DNA of 64,000 nt from Pseudohoeflea suaedae (GCF_004354915.1 NZ_SMSI01000004.1:186001-250000); one strand, 5' to 3'. Shown: positions 16,603-25,934, counted from the first letter of the stretch. Translations and numbers: made by a program. The notes: generated by a model not told the origin, from the letters alone.

Positions 16603-17142
16603 ATGAGCAATCCCGGCGCAACAAACCCACCGGTGACGGAGCCGCTTTGCGCCCCGATCGGCGAAGGTAACGAGATCGATTTCGAGATTATCGAATTGCT
16701 CTTCTTCGCCTATCGCGATTTCATTTCCGACCCCGACGCCATTCTTGAAACCTATGGCTTTGGCCGCGCCCATCACCGCGTCGTCCACTTCGTCAACCGG
16801 GAGCCAGGCCTGACCGTCGCCGCCCTTCTCGACACGTTGAAGATTACCAAGCAGAGCCTTGCCCGCGTGCTCAAGCAACTCGTGGAAGGCGGCTACATTC
16901 ATCAGGTCGCAGGGCCCGAGGATCGCAGGCAGCGAAAGCTCTATCCCACCCGCAAGGGGCGCGACCTCGCGCTCGCGCTCGCCCGGCCACAGTCTCGCCG
17001 CATCGCGGAGGCATTTACCGCGCTCGATACTGCGGATCGACAATCGGTGGTGCGTTTCCTTAAAGGAATGATAGATCATGAAACGCCCGGAACCGTTGAT
17101 TCCGGGAAGACGGAAGGCGCCGGGGGCGAGGCGGCCATCTGA
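16603..17142 (+). CDS. petP: MarR-family regulator PetP
   Basis: 179-residue MarR protein. The winged helix covers about 55-130: VVHFVNREPGLTVAALLDTLKI, recognition region KQSLARVLKQLVEGGYI, and wing PEDRRQRKLYPT. It is followed 30 bp later by an OmpR-type regulator, the petP-petR order described in Rhodobacter capsulatus, where both are needed for cytochrome bc1 and c2 expression. The dimer probably binds the palindrome just upstream of its start. The ligand is unknown. Confidence 0.85.
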   Translation: MSNPGATNPPVTEPLCAPIGEGNEIDFEIIELLFFAYRDFISDPDAILETYGFGRAHHRVVHFVNREPGLTVAALLDTLKITKQSLARVLKQLVEGGYIHQVAGPEDRRQRKLYPTRKGRDLALALARPQSRRIAEAFTALDTADRQSVVRFLKGMIDHETPGTVDSGKTEGAGGEAAI

Positions 17143-17172
17143 AAAGAGGTTCCGCCCCGAGGAGCATGAGAC

Positions 17173-17895
17173 TTGGTTCAGGAGCCAGCCGCCGCACCCG
17201 CAGATGATGCAGCCCACCTTCTGATCGTCGACGACGACACCCGCATCCGCGAACTTCTCGATCGCTACCTCAAGGATCAGGGCTTTCGCGTCTCGACTGC
17301 CGCCGATGCGGCAGAGGCACGCCGCAAGCTCGAAGGCATCGACTTCGACCTCCTGGTACTCGACGTCATGATGCCGGGCGAAAGCGGCCTCGCAATGACC
17401 TCGACCCTTCGCCAGATCAAGTCCGTACCCATTCTTCTCCTGACTGCCCTTTCCGAATCGACAGACCGCATCAAGGGGCTGGAAGCAGGCGCGGACGATT
17501 ATCTTGCCAAGCCCTTCGACCCGCGCGAGCTCGTCCTCAGGATCAACAATATCCTCAAACGCGGCGGCCCGCCGTCAGCGCCCAGGATCGAACAGGTCAT
17601 CTTCGGCCCCTATACGTTCGTGATCGCCCGCCGCGAACTCAGAAAAGCCGGCGAAACGATGAAGCTGACAGATCGCGAACGCGACATCATGACGATCTTC
17701 GCCGAACGTCCCGGTGAAACCATTCCGCGCCACGAACTCGTGCCCAATGCGCAAGAGGTCGGCGAACGCACCATCGACGTCCAGATCAACCGCCTGCGCC
17801 GCAAGATCGAGGACGATCCGGCAAATCCGGTCTGGCTGCAGACGGTCCGTGGTATTGGCTATCGTCTTGGCGTCGACGCATCAGCAACCAGCTAA
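17173..17895 (+). CDS. petR: OmpR-family response regulator PetR
   Basis: 240 residues: receiver domain about 15-130 with the acidic pair in IVDDDTR, phosphoacceptor Asp in VLDVMMPG, Thr in LTALSE and Lys in AKPFDP; C-terminal winged helix about 140-235 (LTDRERDIM, ERTIDVQINRLRRKIEDDP, VRGIGYRL). The start is TTG 17173, with GAGGAG 9 bp upstream; no in-frame ATG lies nearby. Homologue of Rhodobacter PetR, needed for bc1 complex genes. Its kinase is probably encoded at 20023, beyond the chemoreceptor gene. Confidence 0.92.
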   Translation: MVQEPAAAPADDAAHLLIVDDDTRIRELLDRYLKDQGFRVSTAADAAEARRKLEGIDFDLLVLDVMMPGESGLAMTSTLRQIKSVPILLLTALSESTDRIKGLEAGADDYLAKPFDPRELVLRINNILKRGGPPSAPRIEQVIFGPYTFVIARRELRKAGETMKLTDRERDIMTIFAERPGETIPRHELVPNAQEVGERTIDVQINRLRRKIEDDPANPVWLQTVRGIGYRLGVDASATS

Positions 17896-17897
17896 AT

Positions 17898-17929
17898 TCA
17901 TCTAATTTATATAAATCTAAATTAGATGA
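17898..17929. promoter_or_regulatory. AT-rich 11-bp inverted repeat before the chemoreceptor gene
   Basis: Perfect arms TCATCTAATTT (17898-17908) and AAATTAGATGA (17919-17929), 10-nt AT-only-but-one centre. It begins 3 bp after the petR stop and sits about 80 bp before the chemoreceptor start. There is no T-run, so an operator or mRNA-processing hairpin is more likely than a terminator. Confidence 0.5.
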
Positions 17930-18009
17930 TTACCAAAATGAACCAGCCATCAACGAATAAGTAACCCTGAAGTGCCTAGATAAGACCTCAATCTTTCAGG
18001 GGGTCTGGA

Positions 18010-19866
18010 ATGAACTTCTTTTCGCGCTTCAATCTGGTGCCGACTGTTACGGCGACAACGACATTGGTTCTCTTGCTCGCGCTCGCCGCCGTGTCCTGGG
18101 CAATCGCAGCGAGCATCGGCAGCCGTATCGCCGACCAGTCGATCGAACAGCAGGATGCCAGCCTTCGCGTTGCAGCCGAGGTGCTGTCGCGTGACATGAA
18201 CGGGGTCAGCATCACCTACGACAAGGCCGGCAATGTCGAACGTGTCGTGATGGATTCGATCCCGTCCGAATTCGCGGATCATACGATGATCGACACGATC
18301 GGACGCGTCACCAGCGAAACGGCGACCATCTTCGCCTGGGACGACGAGAGCAAGGATTTCTGGCGCAGGACGACCAACATCATCAAGGATGACGGCAAGC
18401 GCGCAGTCGGAACCCCGCTCGGCCAGAACGGTGCCGTCTACCCCGTCGTCACCAAAGGCGAGACCTTCCGCGGCGAAGCCGTCATTCTCGGCAAGCCCTA
18501 TTACACCATCTACCAGCCGATCCTCTCCCCCGAGAACAAGATCATCGGCATCCTTTACGCCGGCGTCGGCAAGGGTGAGATCACGGCCTTCGCCAACCAG
18601 ATCATCACCAATATCGGCATTGCAGCGGTCATCACCCTGATTGCAGGCACCGTGCTGATGGCTTTCGTCTCCAGGCATGTCCTCGGGCCGATCCCTGCCC
18701 TGGCGAACACGGCCTCCCGCCTCGCCGAAGGCCGCTATGACGAGGAAGTGCCCTATGCCAGCCACCGCAACGAGATCGGCACCATGGCCAACGCGCTGGC
18801 GATCCTGCGCAATGCTGCAATCGAGAAGCAGGCCATCGAGGGTCACGCGGCAGATCAGCGCGAGGCAGCCGACAAGGAGCGCGATGCGCGCGAAGCCGAA
18901 AAGGCCATCGACGAGCGCCAGTTCCGCGATGCCATGGAGCGCGTCGGCGCCGGCCTCGCCCGTCTCTCGGAAGGTGACCTCACCGTCCGTCTGGACACAC
19001 CGCTTGCGACCCGTTTCGAAAAGCTGCGCGAGGACTTCAACCACGCCGTCGATCGTCTGGGCGCAACTCTGATCGAATTCCGCGCCGAGGCCCGCGAGAT
19101 CGAGACCTCGTCCGGCGAGATGCGCAACGCCACCGACGAACTCGCGCACCGCACCGAAGGCCAGGCCGCCTCGCTCGAGGAGACCGCTGCTGCACTGACC
19201 GAGATCACCGAAACGGTCTCGAGTTCTTCGCAGCGCGCGGACGAAGCCAGCAACATGGCGCAGAAGGCGCAGAAGAGCACCGTGGCATCGCGCGCGGTGG
19301 TCGAGGATGCCGTCAACGCCATGGCCCGCATCGAGGGCGCATCCAACGAGATCTCGAACATCATCAACGTGATCGACGAGATCGCCTTCCAGACCAACCT
19401 GCTCGCGCTCAATGCGGGCGTGGAAGCGGCGCGCGCCGGCGAGGCCGGCAAGGGCTTTGCCGTTGTCGCCCAGGAAGTGCGTGAACTCGCCCAGCGCTCG
19501 GCGAACGCCGCCAAGGACATCAAGCAGCTGATCACCAAATCCGGCGAGGAAGTGGAAAGCGGCGTCAAGCTGGTCAACGCGACCGGCGAGACGCTTGCCG
19601 ACATCTCCGAGCAGGTGACCATGATCAACGAGCACATCCAGTCGATCGCCATGGCAGCCCGCGAACAGTCGAGCGGAATTGCCGGCATCAACGCCGCGGT
19701 CAACCAGATGGACCAGGTCACCCAGCACAACGCGGCGATGGTTCAGGAAGCCACGACGACCATGCAGCATGTCAGCGACAGCTCGCGCAAGCTCGCCCAG
19801 CTGATCGGCCAGTTCCGGCTGGAGGCAGGCGGCCAGGCCGCCCAGCCGATGCGCATGGCGAGCTGA
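18010..19866 (+). CDS. Methyl-accepting chemotaxis protein with periplasmic Cache domain
   Basis: 618 residues. TM1 about 12-34, periplasmic sensor about 40-195 of the single Cache (Cache_3/Cache_2) type, with [20 protein letters not shown] and [22 protein letters not shown]2 about 200-222, HAMP to about 270, a coiled-coil linker with a second HAMP-like part, then the signalling domain whose hairpin tip is [29 protein letters not shown]. No C-terminal CheR-binding pentapeptide. Ligands of this Cache type are small organic acids in general; not determinable here. The gene separates petR from a sensor kinase gene. A strong AGGGGG ribosome site precedes ATG 18010. Confidence 0.93.
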   Translation: MNFFSRFNLVPTVTATTTLVLLLALAAVSWAIAASIGSRIADQSIEQQDASLRVAAEVLSRDMNGVSITYDKAGNVERVVMDSIPSEFADHTMIDTIGRVTSETATIFAWDDESKDFWRRTTNIIKDDGKRAVGTPLGQNGAVYPVVTKGETFRGEAVILGKPYYTIYQPILSPENKIIGILYAGVGKGEITAFANQIITNIGIAAVITLIAGTVLMAFVSRHVLGPIPALANTASRLAEGRYDEEVPYASHRNEIGTMANALAILRNAAIEKQAIEGHAADQREAADKERDAREAEKAIDERQFRDAMERVGAGLARLSEGDLTVRLDTPLATRFEKLREDFNHAVDRLGATLIEFRAEAREIETSSGEMRNATDELAHRTEGQAASLEETAAALTEITETVSSSSQRADEASNMAQKAQKSTVASRAVVEDAVNAMARIEGASNEISNIINVIDEIAFQTNLLALNAGVEAARAGEAGKGFAVVAQEVRELAQRSANAAKDIKQLITKSGEEVESGVKLVNATGETLADISEQVTMINEHIQSIAMAAREQSSGIAGINAAVNQMDQVTQHNAAMVQEATTTMQHVSDSSRKLAQLIGQFRLEAGGQAAQPMRMAS

Positions 19867-19893
19867 GCGTCTCAGCTCATATCGGACACGAAG

Positions 19894-19922
19894 CGCCGCC
19901 GGGTTCGTCCCGGCGGCGTTTT
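19894..19922 (+). terminator. Intrinsic terminator of the chemoreceptor gene
   Basis: Perfect 10-bp arms CGCCGCCGGG (19894-19903) and CCCGGCGGCG (19909-19918), loop TTCGT, then TTTT. Confidence 0.85.
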
Positions 19923-20022
19923 CATGTGTTCGTGCCGCCCGCACGCCCTTTAACAATGCCGCTGCCGCACGTTATAAGGTCGGACCGGCACGTTTCAGCC
20001 GGCCGAGCAGTCCGGGGTAGAG

Positions 20023-21408
20023 ATGACCACGATCGACGCCATTCGTCGGGAATATGAGCGCTATCCGCCGCGCGGATTGCGGCGCATGTCACGGTGGTTC
20101 AAGAAGCGTCTGCCGACCCGCCTCTATGCGCGAACGCTGCTGATCATCATCATACCGATCGTGCTGCTGCAGTCTGTCGTCGCCTTCGTGTTCATGGAGC
20201 GCCACTGGCAGACGGTCACCCAGCGCCTGTCGATGGCCGTCACCCGCGACATCGCCGCCGTCATCGACATGATCGACACCTTTCCCCAGGAGGGAAGCTA
20301 CGACCAGATCGTGCGCATCGCGCGCGAGCGGCTGGAGCTCAACGTCGCGATCGATCCGGCAGGCGACCTGCCGCCTCCGCGCCCGAAGCCGTTCTTCTCG
20401 ATCCTCGACCAGATCCTGTCCGAGGAGATCACCCGGCAGATCCAGCGTCCCTTCTGGATCGATACGGTGGGCAATTCACGCATCGTCGAAATCCGCATCC
20501 AGCTCGACAACGGCCAGATCCTGCGCGTTTTCGCAAAACGCAGCCAGGCCTACGCATCCAATACCCATATCTTCCTGTTGTGGATGGTCGGCACGTCGCT
20601 GGTCCTGCTGGCGATCGCCATTCTCTTCCTGCGCGGCCAGATCCGCCCGATCCTGAAGCTGACTCAGGCCGCCGAGAGCTTCGGCAAGGGCCAGAAGATG
20701 CCGGAGGACTTCCGCCCGCGCGGCGCTGACGAGATCCGCCGCGCCGGCCTCGCCTTCATCCAGATGCGCGAACGCATCGAGCGCCAGATGGAACAGCGTA
20801 CCGCCATGCTGTCGGGCGTGAGCCACGATCTGCGCACCATCCTCACCCGCTTTCGCCTGCAACTCGCCCTCGCTGGCGACAGCCCCGAGATCGAGAGCCT
20901 GAACAAGGACGTCGACGACATGCAGTCGATGCTCGACAGCTACCTGTCCTTCGCACGGTCCGACGCGGAAGAGGACGTGGGATCGGTGAGCCTCAACGAA
21001 ATCATGGAGCGCGTCGCCGCCGACGGCCGCCTGCGCGGCGCCACCGTCTGGGTGGACATCGAGGGCGAGGACATCGTCCAGATCCGGCCCAATGCCTTCA
21101 ACCGCATGATGACCAATCTCGTCGCCAATGCCTGCCGCCATGCCGACAATGTCGACATCAGCGTCACCCATCGGGGAAAATGGCTGACAGTGCTCATCGA
21201 TGACGATGGTCCGGGGATTCCCGAGGATGCACGCGAGGACGTCTTCCGTCCCTTCTTCCGCCTCGACGAGGCGCGCAATCAGGATGAGAGCGGCTCGGGC
21301 CTGGGACTGTCCATCGTCCGTGACATCGCCCGCAGCCATGGCGGCGACGTCACCCTCTCCGAAAGCCCGAACAAGGGACTGAGAGCGCAGGTGCGGCTGC
21401 CGGTTTGA
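20023..21408 (+). CDS. Membrane sensor histidine kinase (EnvZ-like)
   Basis: 461 residues. TM1 about 36-57, periplasmic domain about 60-180 without recognised fold, TM2 about 184-203, HAMP to about 255, HisKA with the phosphorylated His268 in GVSHDLRT, then HATPase_c with the N box NLVANACRHA, G1 DDDGPGIP, F box and G2 SGSGLGLSIV. The His-Asp-x-x-Thr phosphatase motif is intact; the Pro usually following it is Ile. It is the closest kinase to petR, 2.1 kb downstream, and probably its partner (inference). Its own promoter must lie after the chemoreceptor terminator. Confidence 0.92.
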   Translation: MTTIDAIRREYERYPPRGLRRMSRWFKKRLPTRLYARTLLIIIIPIVLLQSVVAFVFMERHWQTVTQRLSMAVTRDIAAVIDMIDTFPQEGSYDQIVRIARERLELNVAIDPAGDLPPPRPKPFFSILDQILSEEITRQIQRPFWIDTVGNSRIVEIRIQLDNGQILRVFAKRSQAYASNTHIFLLWMVGTSLVLLAIAILFLRGQIRPILKLTQAAESFGKGQKMPEDFRPRGADEIRRAGLAFIQMRERIERQMEQRTAMLSGVSHDLRTILTRFRLQLALAGDSPEIESLNKDVDDMQSMLDSYLSFARSDAEEDVGSVSLNEIMERVAADGRLRGATVWVDIEGEDIVQIRPNAFNRMMTNLVANACRHADNVDISVTHRGKWLTVLIDDDGPGIPEDAREDVFRPFFRLDEARNQDESGSGLGLSIVRDIARSHGGDVTLSESPNKGLRAQVRLPV

Positions 21409-21424
21409 GGAGGCCTCGAAGGCC

Positions 21425-21766
21425 CTACATCAGCCGGGCGCCGTTCGGCACCTTGTGATCGACATTGGCGAGAACCACGGCATTGCCCTCGTCCATGAAG
21501 CCCAGCGTGAGAACTTCCGACATGAAGGGACCGATCTGGCGCGGCGGAAAATTGACCACGGCCATGACCTGACGGCCGACGATGTCTTCCGGCTTGTAGT
21601 GGACGGTGATCTGCGCGGAGGATCTTTTCTCGCCGATCTCCGAGCCGAAATCGATTTTCATCTTGATCGCCGGCTTGCGCGCTTCGGGAAAAGGTTCGGC
21701 CGAGATGATGGTGCCGATGCGGATATCGACCTTTTCGAAGTCAGCGAAGGAAATCTCGTCGCTCAT
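21425..21766 (-). CDS. csaA: CsaA, tRNA-binding-domain chaperone
   Basis: 113-residue single EMAP/tRNA-binding OB-fold. Features: FEKVDIRIGTI, PAIKMKIDFG, SAQITVHYKPEDIVGRQVMAVVNF and PNGARLM at the end, all typical of CsaA. The protein forms dimers with a tRNA-binding groove and has been described as an export-related chaperone in Bacillus. It lies 15 bp from the proC stop, likely cotranscribed with proC and the YbjN gene. Confidence 0.93.
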   Translation of the reverse strand: MSDEISFADFEKVDIRIGTIISAEPFPEARKPAIKMKIDFGSEIGEKRSSAQITVHYKPEDIVGRQVMAVVNFPPRQIGPFMSEVLTLGFMDEGNAVVLANVDHKVPNGARLM

Positions 21767-21781
21767 GCTCTTGAACCCGCC

Positions 21782-22594
21782 TCAGTTCGCCAATTCCTTG
21801 GCCCGCTTGTAGGCGGCAGCGACAGCCTTGTCCATGAGCGGCTGAAGGCCTGCCTCATCCATCAGAACCGAAAGCGCCGCGGCCGTGGTGCCGTTGGGAG
21901 AGGTCACATTCCTGCGCAGTGTCGCAGCATCTTCGTCCGCCTGGTGCATGAGTTCGCCTGCGCCGGAGACCGTGGCGCGCGCCAGCTGCATGGCAAGCTC
22001 TTCCGGCAGTCCCAGCTTGCGCCCTGCTTCCGCCATGCATTCGGCGAGATAGAAGGCATAGGCCGGCCCGCTTCCGGAAACGGCGGTCACCGCGTCGATG
22101 TGATCTTCGTCATCGACCCAGACCACCTCGCCGCAGACCGACAGGAGCTCGGTGACGGACGCACGATGATGCGCTGTGACCGCGGCATTGGGAAAGCAGC
22201 CGGTGATGCCGCGCCCGACCATCGAGGGCGTATTGGGCATGGCGCGAATGACCGCGCCGCCGAGTTGCTCCTCGAGATAGGCCATGCTCCGGCCCGCGGC
22301 GATGGAGACGCTGACCGTGCCCTCGCCCACGAGCTTCCTCGCGGGCGGCAGCGCCGCGTCGGTGATCTGCGGCTTGACCGCGACCAACAGCACGCCTGCG
22401 GTCACGCCGTCGGGCGCTTCGGTCACATGGCGCACACCATATTGGGAGAGCTTTGCCGCCATGGCTTCGGACGGCTTGGGATCGACGATAATGATATGGT
22501 CCGGATCGGTGCCCTGCCTGAGCCAGCCATTGAGCATGGCTCCGCCCATATTGCCGGCACCGATCAGTATCAGCGGACGGTCGGCAGAAATCAT
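21782..22594 (-). CDS. proC: Pyrroline-5-carboxylate reductase
   Basis: 270 residues; last step of proline synthesis, reducing pyrroline-5-carboxylate with NAD(P)H. The Rossmann motif is IGAGNMGGAML at residues 11-21; AGRSM and MPNTPSMVGRG follow; the C-terminal dimer and active-site helix has AVSGSGPAYAF and the MHQADEDAATLRRNVTSPNGTT stretch, whose TSPxGTT is diagnostic. Length is normal. One base separates its start from the upstream YbjN gene stop. Confidence 0.96.
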   Translation of the reverse strand: MISADRPLILIGAGNMGGAMLNGWLRQGTDPDHIIIVDPKPSEAMAAKLSQYGVRHVTEAPDGVTAGVLLVAVKPQITDAALPPARKLVGEGTVSVSIAAGRSMAYLEEQLGGAVIRAMPNTPSMVGRGITGCFPNAAVTAHHRASVTELLSVCGEVVWVDDEDHIDAVTAVSGSGPAYAFYLAECMAEAGRKLGLPEELAMQLARATVSGAGELMHQADEDAATLRRNVTSPNGTTAAALSVLMDEAGLQPLMDKAVAAAYKRAKELAN

Positions 22595-22595
22595 C

Positions 22596-23096
22596 TCAGC
22601 ACTCGCCGTGGGTTTCGAAGAGCACCGCGGTCATCGCGGACCTGGCTTCCATGCCGGACCAGACGACGAACTGGAACGCCTGGAAATAGGCTTCACAGCT
22701 GTCGAGCGCGTTGGACAACAGCATTTCAACCTGGCGGCTTGTGGGCTCGGCACCGCCGGACAGAAGCAGCGACTGGCGGAAGATCACGGCGTCCTCCTGC
22801 TGCCACAGGTCGAAGTGCCCCATCAGGACCTGGGCATTGACCTGTGCGAGCAGGCGGACCACTTCGGGAACCCGGTGATCGGAAACCTTGAGATTGAAGG
22901 CGCAGGCGATGTGCAGGGCTTCCCAGTCTTCCATCCACGAAAAGGAGACGTGGTAGTCGGCCCACTTGCCTTCGACGGTCATGGCCAGCTCGTCGTCGCC
23001 CGCACGTTCGAAGGTCCAGTCGTTCGACGCCGCTACAAATTCGATCACGTCGACCGGATTTGATTGCCGTTCCGTTTCAAAATGCGAAAGGTTCAT
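22596..23096 (-). CDS. YbjN-domain protein
   Basis: 166-residue cytosolic protein of the YbjN family, which resembles type III secretion chaperones in fold and has been linked in E. coli to temperature-sensitive suppression and stress. Visible: VEGKWADYHVSFSWMEDWEALHIACAF and LLAQVNAQVLMGHFDLWQQEDAVIFRQSLLLSGG, conserved in rhizobial homologues next to proC. No signal or membrane segment. Function unknown. Probably the first gene of a ybjN-proC-csaA operon; a GGCTGCC hairpin (23113-23133) lies in its leader. Confidence 0.85.
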   Translation of the reverse strand: MNLSHFETERQSNPVDVIEFVAASNDWTFERAGDDELAMTVEGKWADYHVSFSWMEDWEALHIACAFNLKVSDHRVPEVVRLLAQVNAQVLMGHFDLWQQEDAVIFRQSLLLSGGAEPTSRQVEMLLSNALDSCEAYFQAFQFVVWSGMEARSAMTAVLFETHGEC

Positions 23097-23133
23097 GCCC
23101 CACCCTTTTCGATGGCTGCCGCGCGGGCAGCCA

Positions 23134-23446
23134 GATTCAAGAGATGAGTCGAAACGCAGCCGGTGCAGGATATTTAAGCATCCCCGACGCCGGCCCTCAT
23201 GACCTCGTTCCGAATCATCATTTAGAATCAGTGTATAAATGCTGAATCGGAGCGCCAGTCCCCCACCTGAAAATTGATTGTATCGAGAGGCCTTGACGTT
23301 TCAGGAACAGATTCCGCCGTCGCCATTAACTGACTCACGGATAAGCATTTTTCGGAGTTATCCAGAGGGTGCGATTCTGGGGAAAAAATTTTTGATTTGT
23401 TAACCACGGGAGCCGCCGAGGCGGCCCCGGAATGTCGCCGAAGGGC
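23134..23446. other. Gene-free stretch between the YbjN gene and ubiK
   Basis: No gene or RNA recognised. It holds an AT-rich part with a GGATAA/TTATCC inverted repeat near 23340-23362 and a CCGCCGAGGCGG hairpin near 23411-23424 that could end the ubiK transcript, though without a T-run. Confidence 0.4.
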
Positions 23447-23707
23447 TCAGGAGGTTTTCGAAGCGAGCAATTCTTCGAGTTTTTCGAGTCGAGCGGCCAG
23501 CGCCTCGTTCTCGTCGCGCGCCGCGATCGCCATTTCGCGAACGGCCTCGAACTCCTCGCGCTTGACCAGATCCATCGAATTGAGGATCCGTTCCATCTGC
23601 GCCCTGGCGGCGGTTTCGAATTCCTTGCGCACGCCCTGCGCGGCACCAGCCGCGTCGGTCATCACTTTGGCGAATTCATCGAACAAACGATTGGGTCCGG
23701 TGCTCAT
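23447..23707 (-). CDS. ubiK: Ubiquinone biosynthesis accessory factor UbiK
   Basis: 86-residue BMFP-family protein: an N-terminal amphipathic helix (NRLFDEFAKVMTDAAG), a middle with RAQMERILNSMDLVKREEFEAVREM, and a C-terminal coiled coil (NEALAARLEKLEEL). In E. coli and Salmonella, UbiK binds UbiJ and membranes and helps the late, oxygen-dependent steps of ubiquinone synthesis. The length and pattern match; previously such genes were called membrane fusogenic proteins. Divergent from lgt. Confidence 0.88.
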   Translation of the reverse strand: MSTGPNRLFDEFAKVMTDAAGAAQGVRKEFETAARAQMERILNSMDLVKREEFEAVREMAIAARDENEALAARLEKLEELLASKTS

Positions 23708-23938
23708 GGCAAATCTCGCTGGCTGCGCCCGGACATCGTGGCCGGGCCGTTAACGTCCACATTAGGGATGGAGGTAAGCATTTGCCCGCAGCGATGCAAG
23801 CAAAAGCCGCAAGTTCGGCGCAAAGCTCGACTGACAGTATCGGCAAGCCGGCGGGATATCCTGCCAGCTTGACGGCGCATGCCCGCATGGTGGATCAAGC
23901 CGGAAGATGTGGGTCGCGGCCCTGAAAGGATCTTGAGT

Positions 23939-24817
23939 TTGGAATTCGTTGCCACTTATCTCGCGCTGATCACCTACCCGCAGATCGATCCGGTGATCGT
24001 TTCGATCGGACCGCTGGCGATCCACTGGTACGGCGTAGCCTATGTGGCCGGCATCCTGCTGGGCTGGCGCTACGGGCGCCTGATCCTTGCGCGCGATCAT
24101 CTCTGGCCGGCGAACACGCCGCCGATGTCGCTCCCCCGCTTCGATGACTTTCTGGTCTGGGCGGCGATCGGCATCATCGCCGGCGGACGCATCGGCTACA
24201 TCCTCTTCTACGATTTCGCCGCGATTGCCGCCGACCCGATCCGCGCCATCCAGATCTGGAATGGCGGCATGTCCTTCCACGGCGGTTTTCTCGGCACCTT
24301 TGTCGCGATGATGCTGTTTGCGCGCATTCACGAGGTGCCGGCCTTCAGCCTGTTCGACATCGTTTGCGCGGTCGTTCCGCTCGGCCTATTCTTCGGTCGC
24401 ATCGCCAATTTCATCAATGGCGAATTGTGGGGCCGCCCGACCGACGTGTCATGGGCGATGATCTTCCCGACCGGCGGTCCGATCCCGCGTCATCCCTCCC
24501 AGCTCTACGAAGCCGGCCTCGAAGGCATCGTGACACTCCTTGTTCTCGCCTGGCTGATCTTCGCGAAGAAGAAGCTCAAGGCTCCCGGTTTCGTCGCCGG
24601 CAGCTTTGTCGTCCTCTATGCGCTGAGCCGCATCTTCGTGGAGTTCTTCCGCGAGCCCGATGCACAGATCGGCTATCTCGCAGGCAATTGGCTGACCATG
24701 GGCATGCTCCTGTCCCTGCCGATGATCGCGCTCGGCCTCTGGGCCATCCTGACCGCCCCTCGCCGCGCCGCGCGGGCCGAAGCTGCCGCGCAGGCATCCG
24801 CCGCGGTGGCCAAGTGA
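23939..24817 (+). CDS. lgt: Prolipoprotein diacylglyceryl transferase
   Basis: 292-residue inner membrane enzyme moving diacylglyceryl from phosphatidylglycerol to the lipobox cysteine of prolipoproteins. Seven transmembrane segments; key motifs are HWYGVAYVAG (His region), the Lgt signature GGRIGYILFYD, GGMSFHGGFLG, GRIANFINGELWGRPT and HPSQLYEA. The start is TTG 23939, with AAAGGA 8 bp upstream; TTG 23933 is also possible. An ATG at 23879 is in frame but too far from homologue starts. It is followed after 13 bp by the MidA-like gene. Confidence 0.94.
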   Translation: MEFVATYLALITYPQIDPVIVSIGPLAIHWYGVAYVAGILLGWRYGRLILARDHLWPANTPPMSLPRFDDFLVWAAIGIIAGGRIGYILFYDFAAIAADPIRAIQIWNGGMSFHGGFLGTFVAMMLFARIHEVPAFSLFDIVCAVVPLGLFFGRIANFINGELWGRPTDVSWAMIFPTGGPIPRHPSQLYEAGLEGIVTLLVLAWLIFAKKKLKAPGFVAGSFVVLYALSRIFVEFFREPDAQIGYLAGNWLTMGMLLSLPMIALGLWAILTAPRRAARAEAAAQASAAVAK

Positions 24818-24830
24818 GCGGGGACCTGCG

Positions 24831-25934
24831 ATGACGACCCCTCTCGCAAGGAAGATCAAATCGATCATCGCCGAGACCGGCCCCATTTCCGTGGCCGACT
24901 ATTTCGCCATATGCCTCGCCGACCCCGAGCACGGCTACTATCGCTCACGCGAGCCTTTCGGCCGCTCGGGCGATTTCACCACGGCACCGGAAATCAGTCA
25001 GCTCTTTGGCGAACTGATCGGAATTTTCGTCGTCCATGCCTGGCAAGGCCACGGCCAGCCCGACAATGTCCGGCTCATCGAGATCGGCCCGGGTCGCGGC
25101 ACGCTTATGGCGGATGCGTTGCGGACCATCGAGCGCATTGCCCCTCCCCTGTTCCGCGCGCTCTCCGTCCACATGGTCGAAACCAGCGAGCGGCTGCAGG
25201 GTGTCCAGCGCCAGACGCTGGTTAAATTCAAGGACAAGCTCGACTGGCACGATGATTTCGCCTCGGTGCCGGAGGGTTTCTCGCTTGTGATGGCCAACGA
25301 ACTGTTCGATGCCATCCCGATCCACCAGTTCGTCCGAACCGGCGACACGTTCCGGGAACGTGTCGTGACGCTCGACGAGACCGGCAAGCTGGCCTTCTCG
25401 ATCGGCCCGGCGGGAATCCAGAAAAACCTGTTGCCGGACAAGGGTGCCAATCCGCCCGCTGATGCGCTCTTCGAAGTCGCCCCCGCCCGTACCGCAATCA
25501 TGCTCTCGATCGCCGAACGGCTGGTCAGGCAGGGCGGCACGGCTCTCATCATCGATTACGGACATCTGAACTCGAACTACGGCGATACGCTGCAGGCGAT
25601 CTACAGGCATGATTTCGATCCGCCGCTTCATCGCCCCGGTGAGGCCGACCTGACAAGCCACGTCGATTTCGAGGCTCTTGCCGAAGCGTCGCTCGCCGCC
25701 GGCGCGCATGTTCACCGCCCCCTGACACAGGGCGAGTTCCTGCTTGGCCTCGGCCTGCTCGAACGCGCCGGACGGCTGGGCGCAGGCAAGGACACGATGA
25801 CCCAGGCAGCGATCACCGATGCGGTGAACCGCCTTGCCGGTGAAGGCGCGGGCGCCATGGGACAGCTTTTCAAGGTTCTCTGCGTCAGCGGACGGCAATT
25901 GGCGCTGAGCCCGTTCGACCGGATCGGCCAGTGA
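24831..25934 (+). CDS. MidA/NDUFAF7-family SAM-dependent methyltransferase
   Basis: 367 residues of the COG1565 family. Features: YFAICLADPEHGYY at the N-terminus, SGDFTTAPEISQLFGELIG, SAM-binding EIGPGRGTLM near residue 83, VMANELFDAIPIHQFV and IIDYGHL. The mitochondrial homologue NDUFAF7 methylates an arginine of complex I subunit NDUFS2 during assembly, so a similar role in bacterial complex I assembly is a reasonable inference. Lies 13 bp after lgt, an order common in Rhizobiales, and 179 bp before pgeF. Confidence 0.9.
   Translation: MTTPLARKIKSIIAETGPISVADYFAICLADPEHGYYRSREPFGRSGDFTTAPEISQLFGELIGIFVVHAWQGHGQPDNVRLIEIGPGRGTLMADALRTIERIAPPLFRALSVHMVETSERLQGVQRQTLVKFKDKLDWHDDFASVPEGFSLVMANELFDAIPIHQFVRTGDTFRERVVTLDETGKLAFSIGPAGIQKNLLPDKGANPPADALFEVAPARTAIMLSIAERLVRQGGTALIIDYGHLNSNYGDTLQAIYRHDFDPPLHRPGEADLTSHVDFEALAEASLAAGAHVHRPLTQGEFLLGLGLLERAGRLGAGKDTMTQAAITDAVNRLAGEGAGAMGQLFKVLCVSGRQLALSPFDRIGQ

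Noticed and set aside
17950-19956. 668-codon minus-strand open frame
   Set aside because: Antisense to the chemoreceptor gene, whose domains are unmistakable.
23340-23362. GGATAA/TTATCC repeat resembling a DnaA-box pair
   Set aside because: Only partial matches to the 9-bp box and no cluster, no dnaA, gyrB or parAB nearby; not a credible origin.
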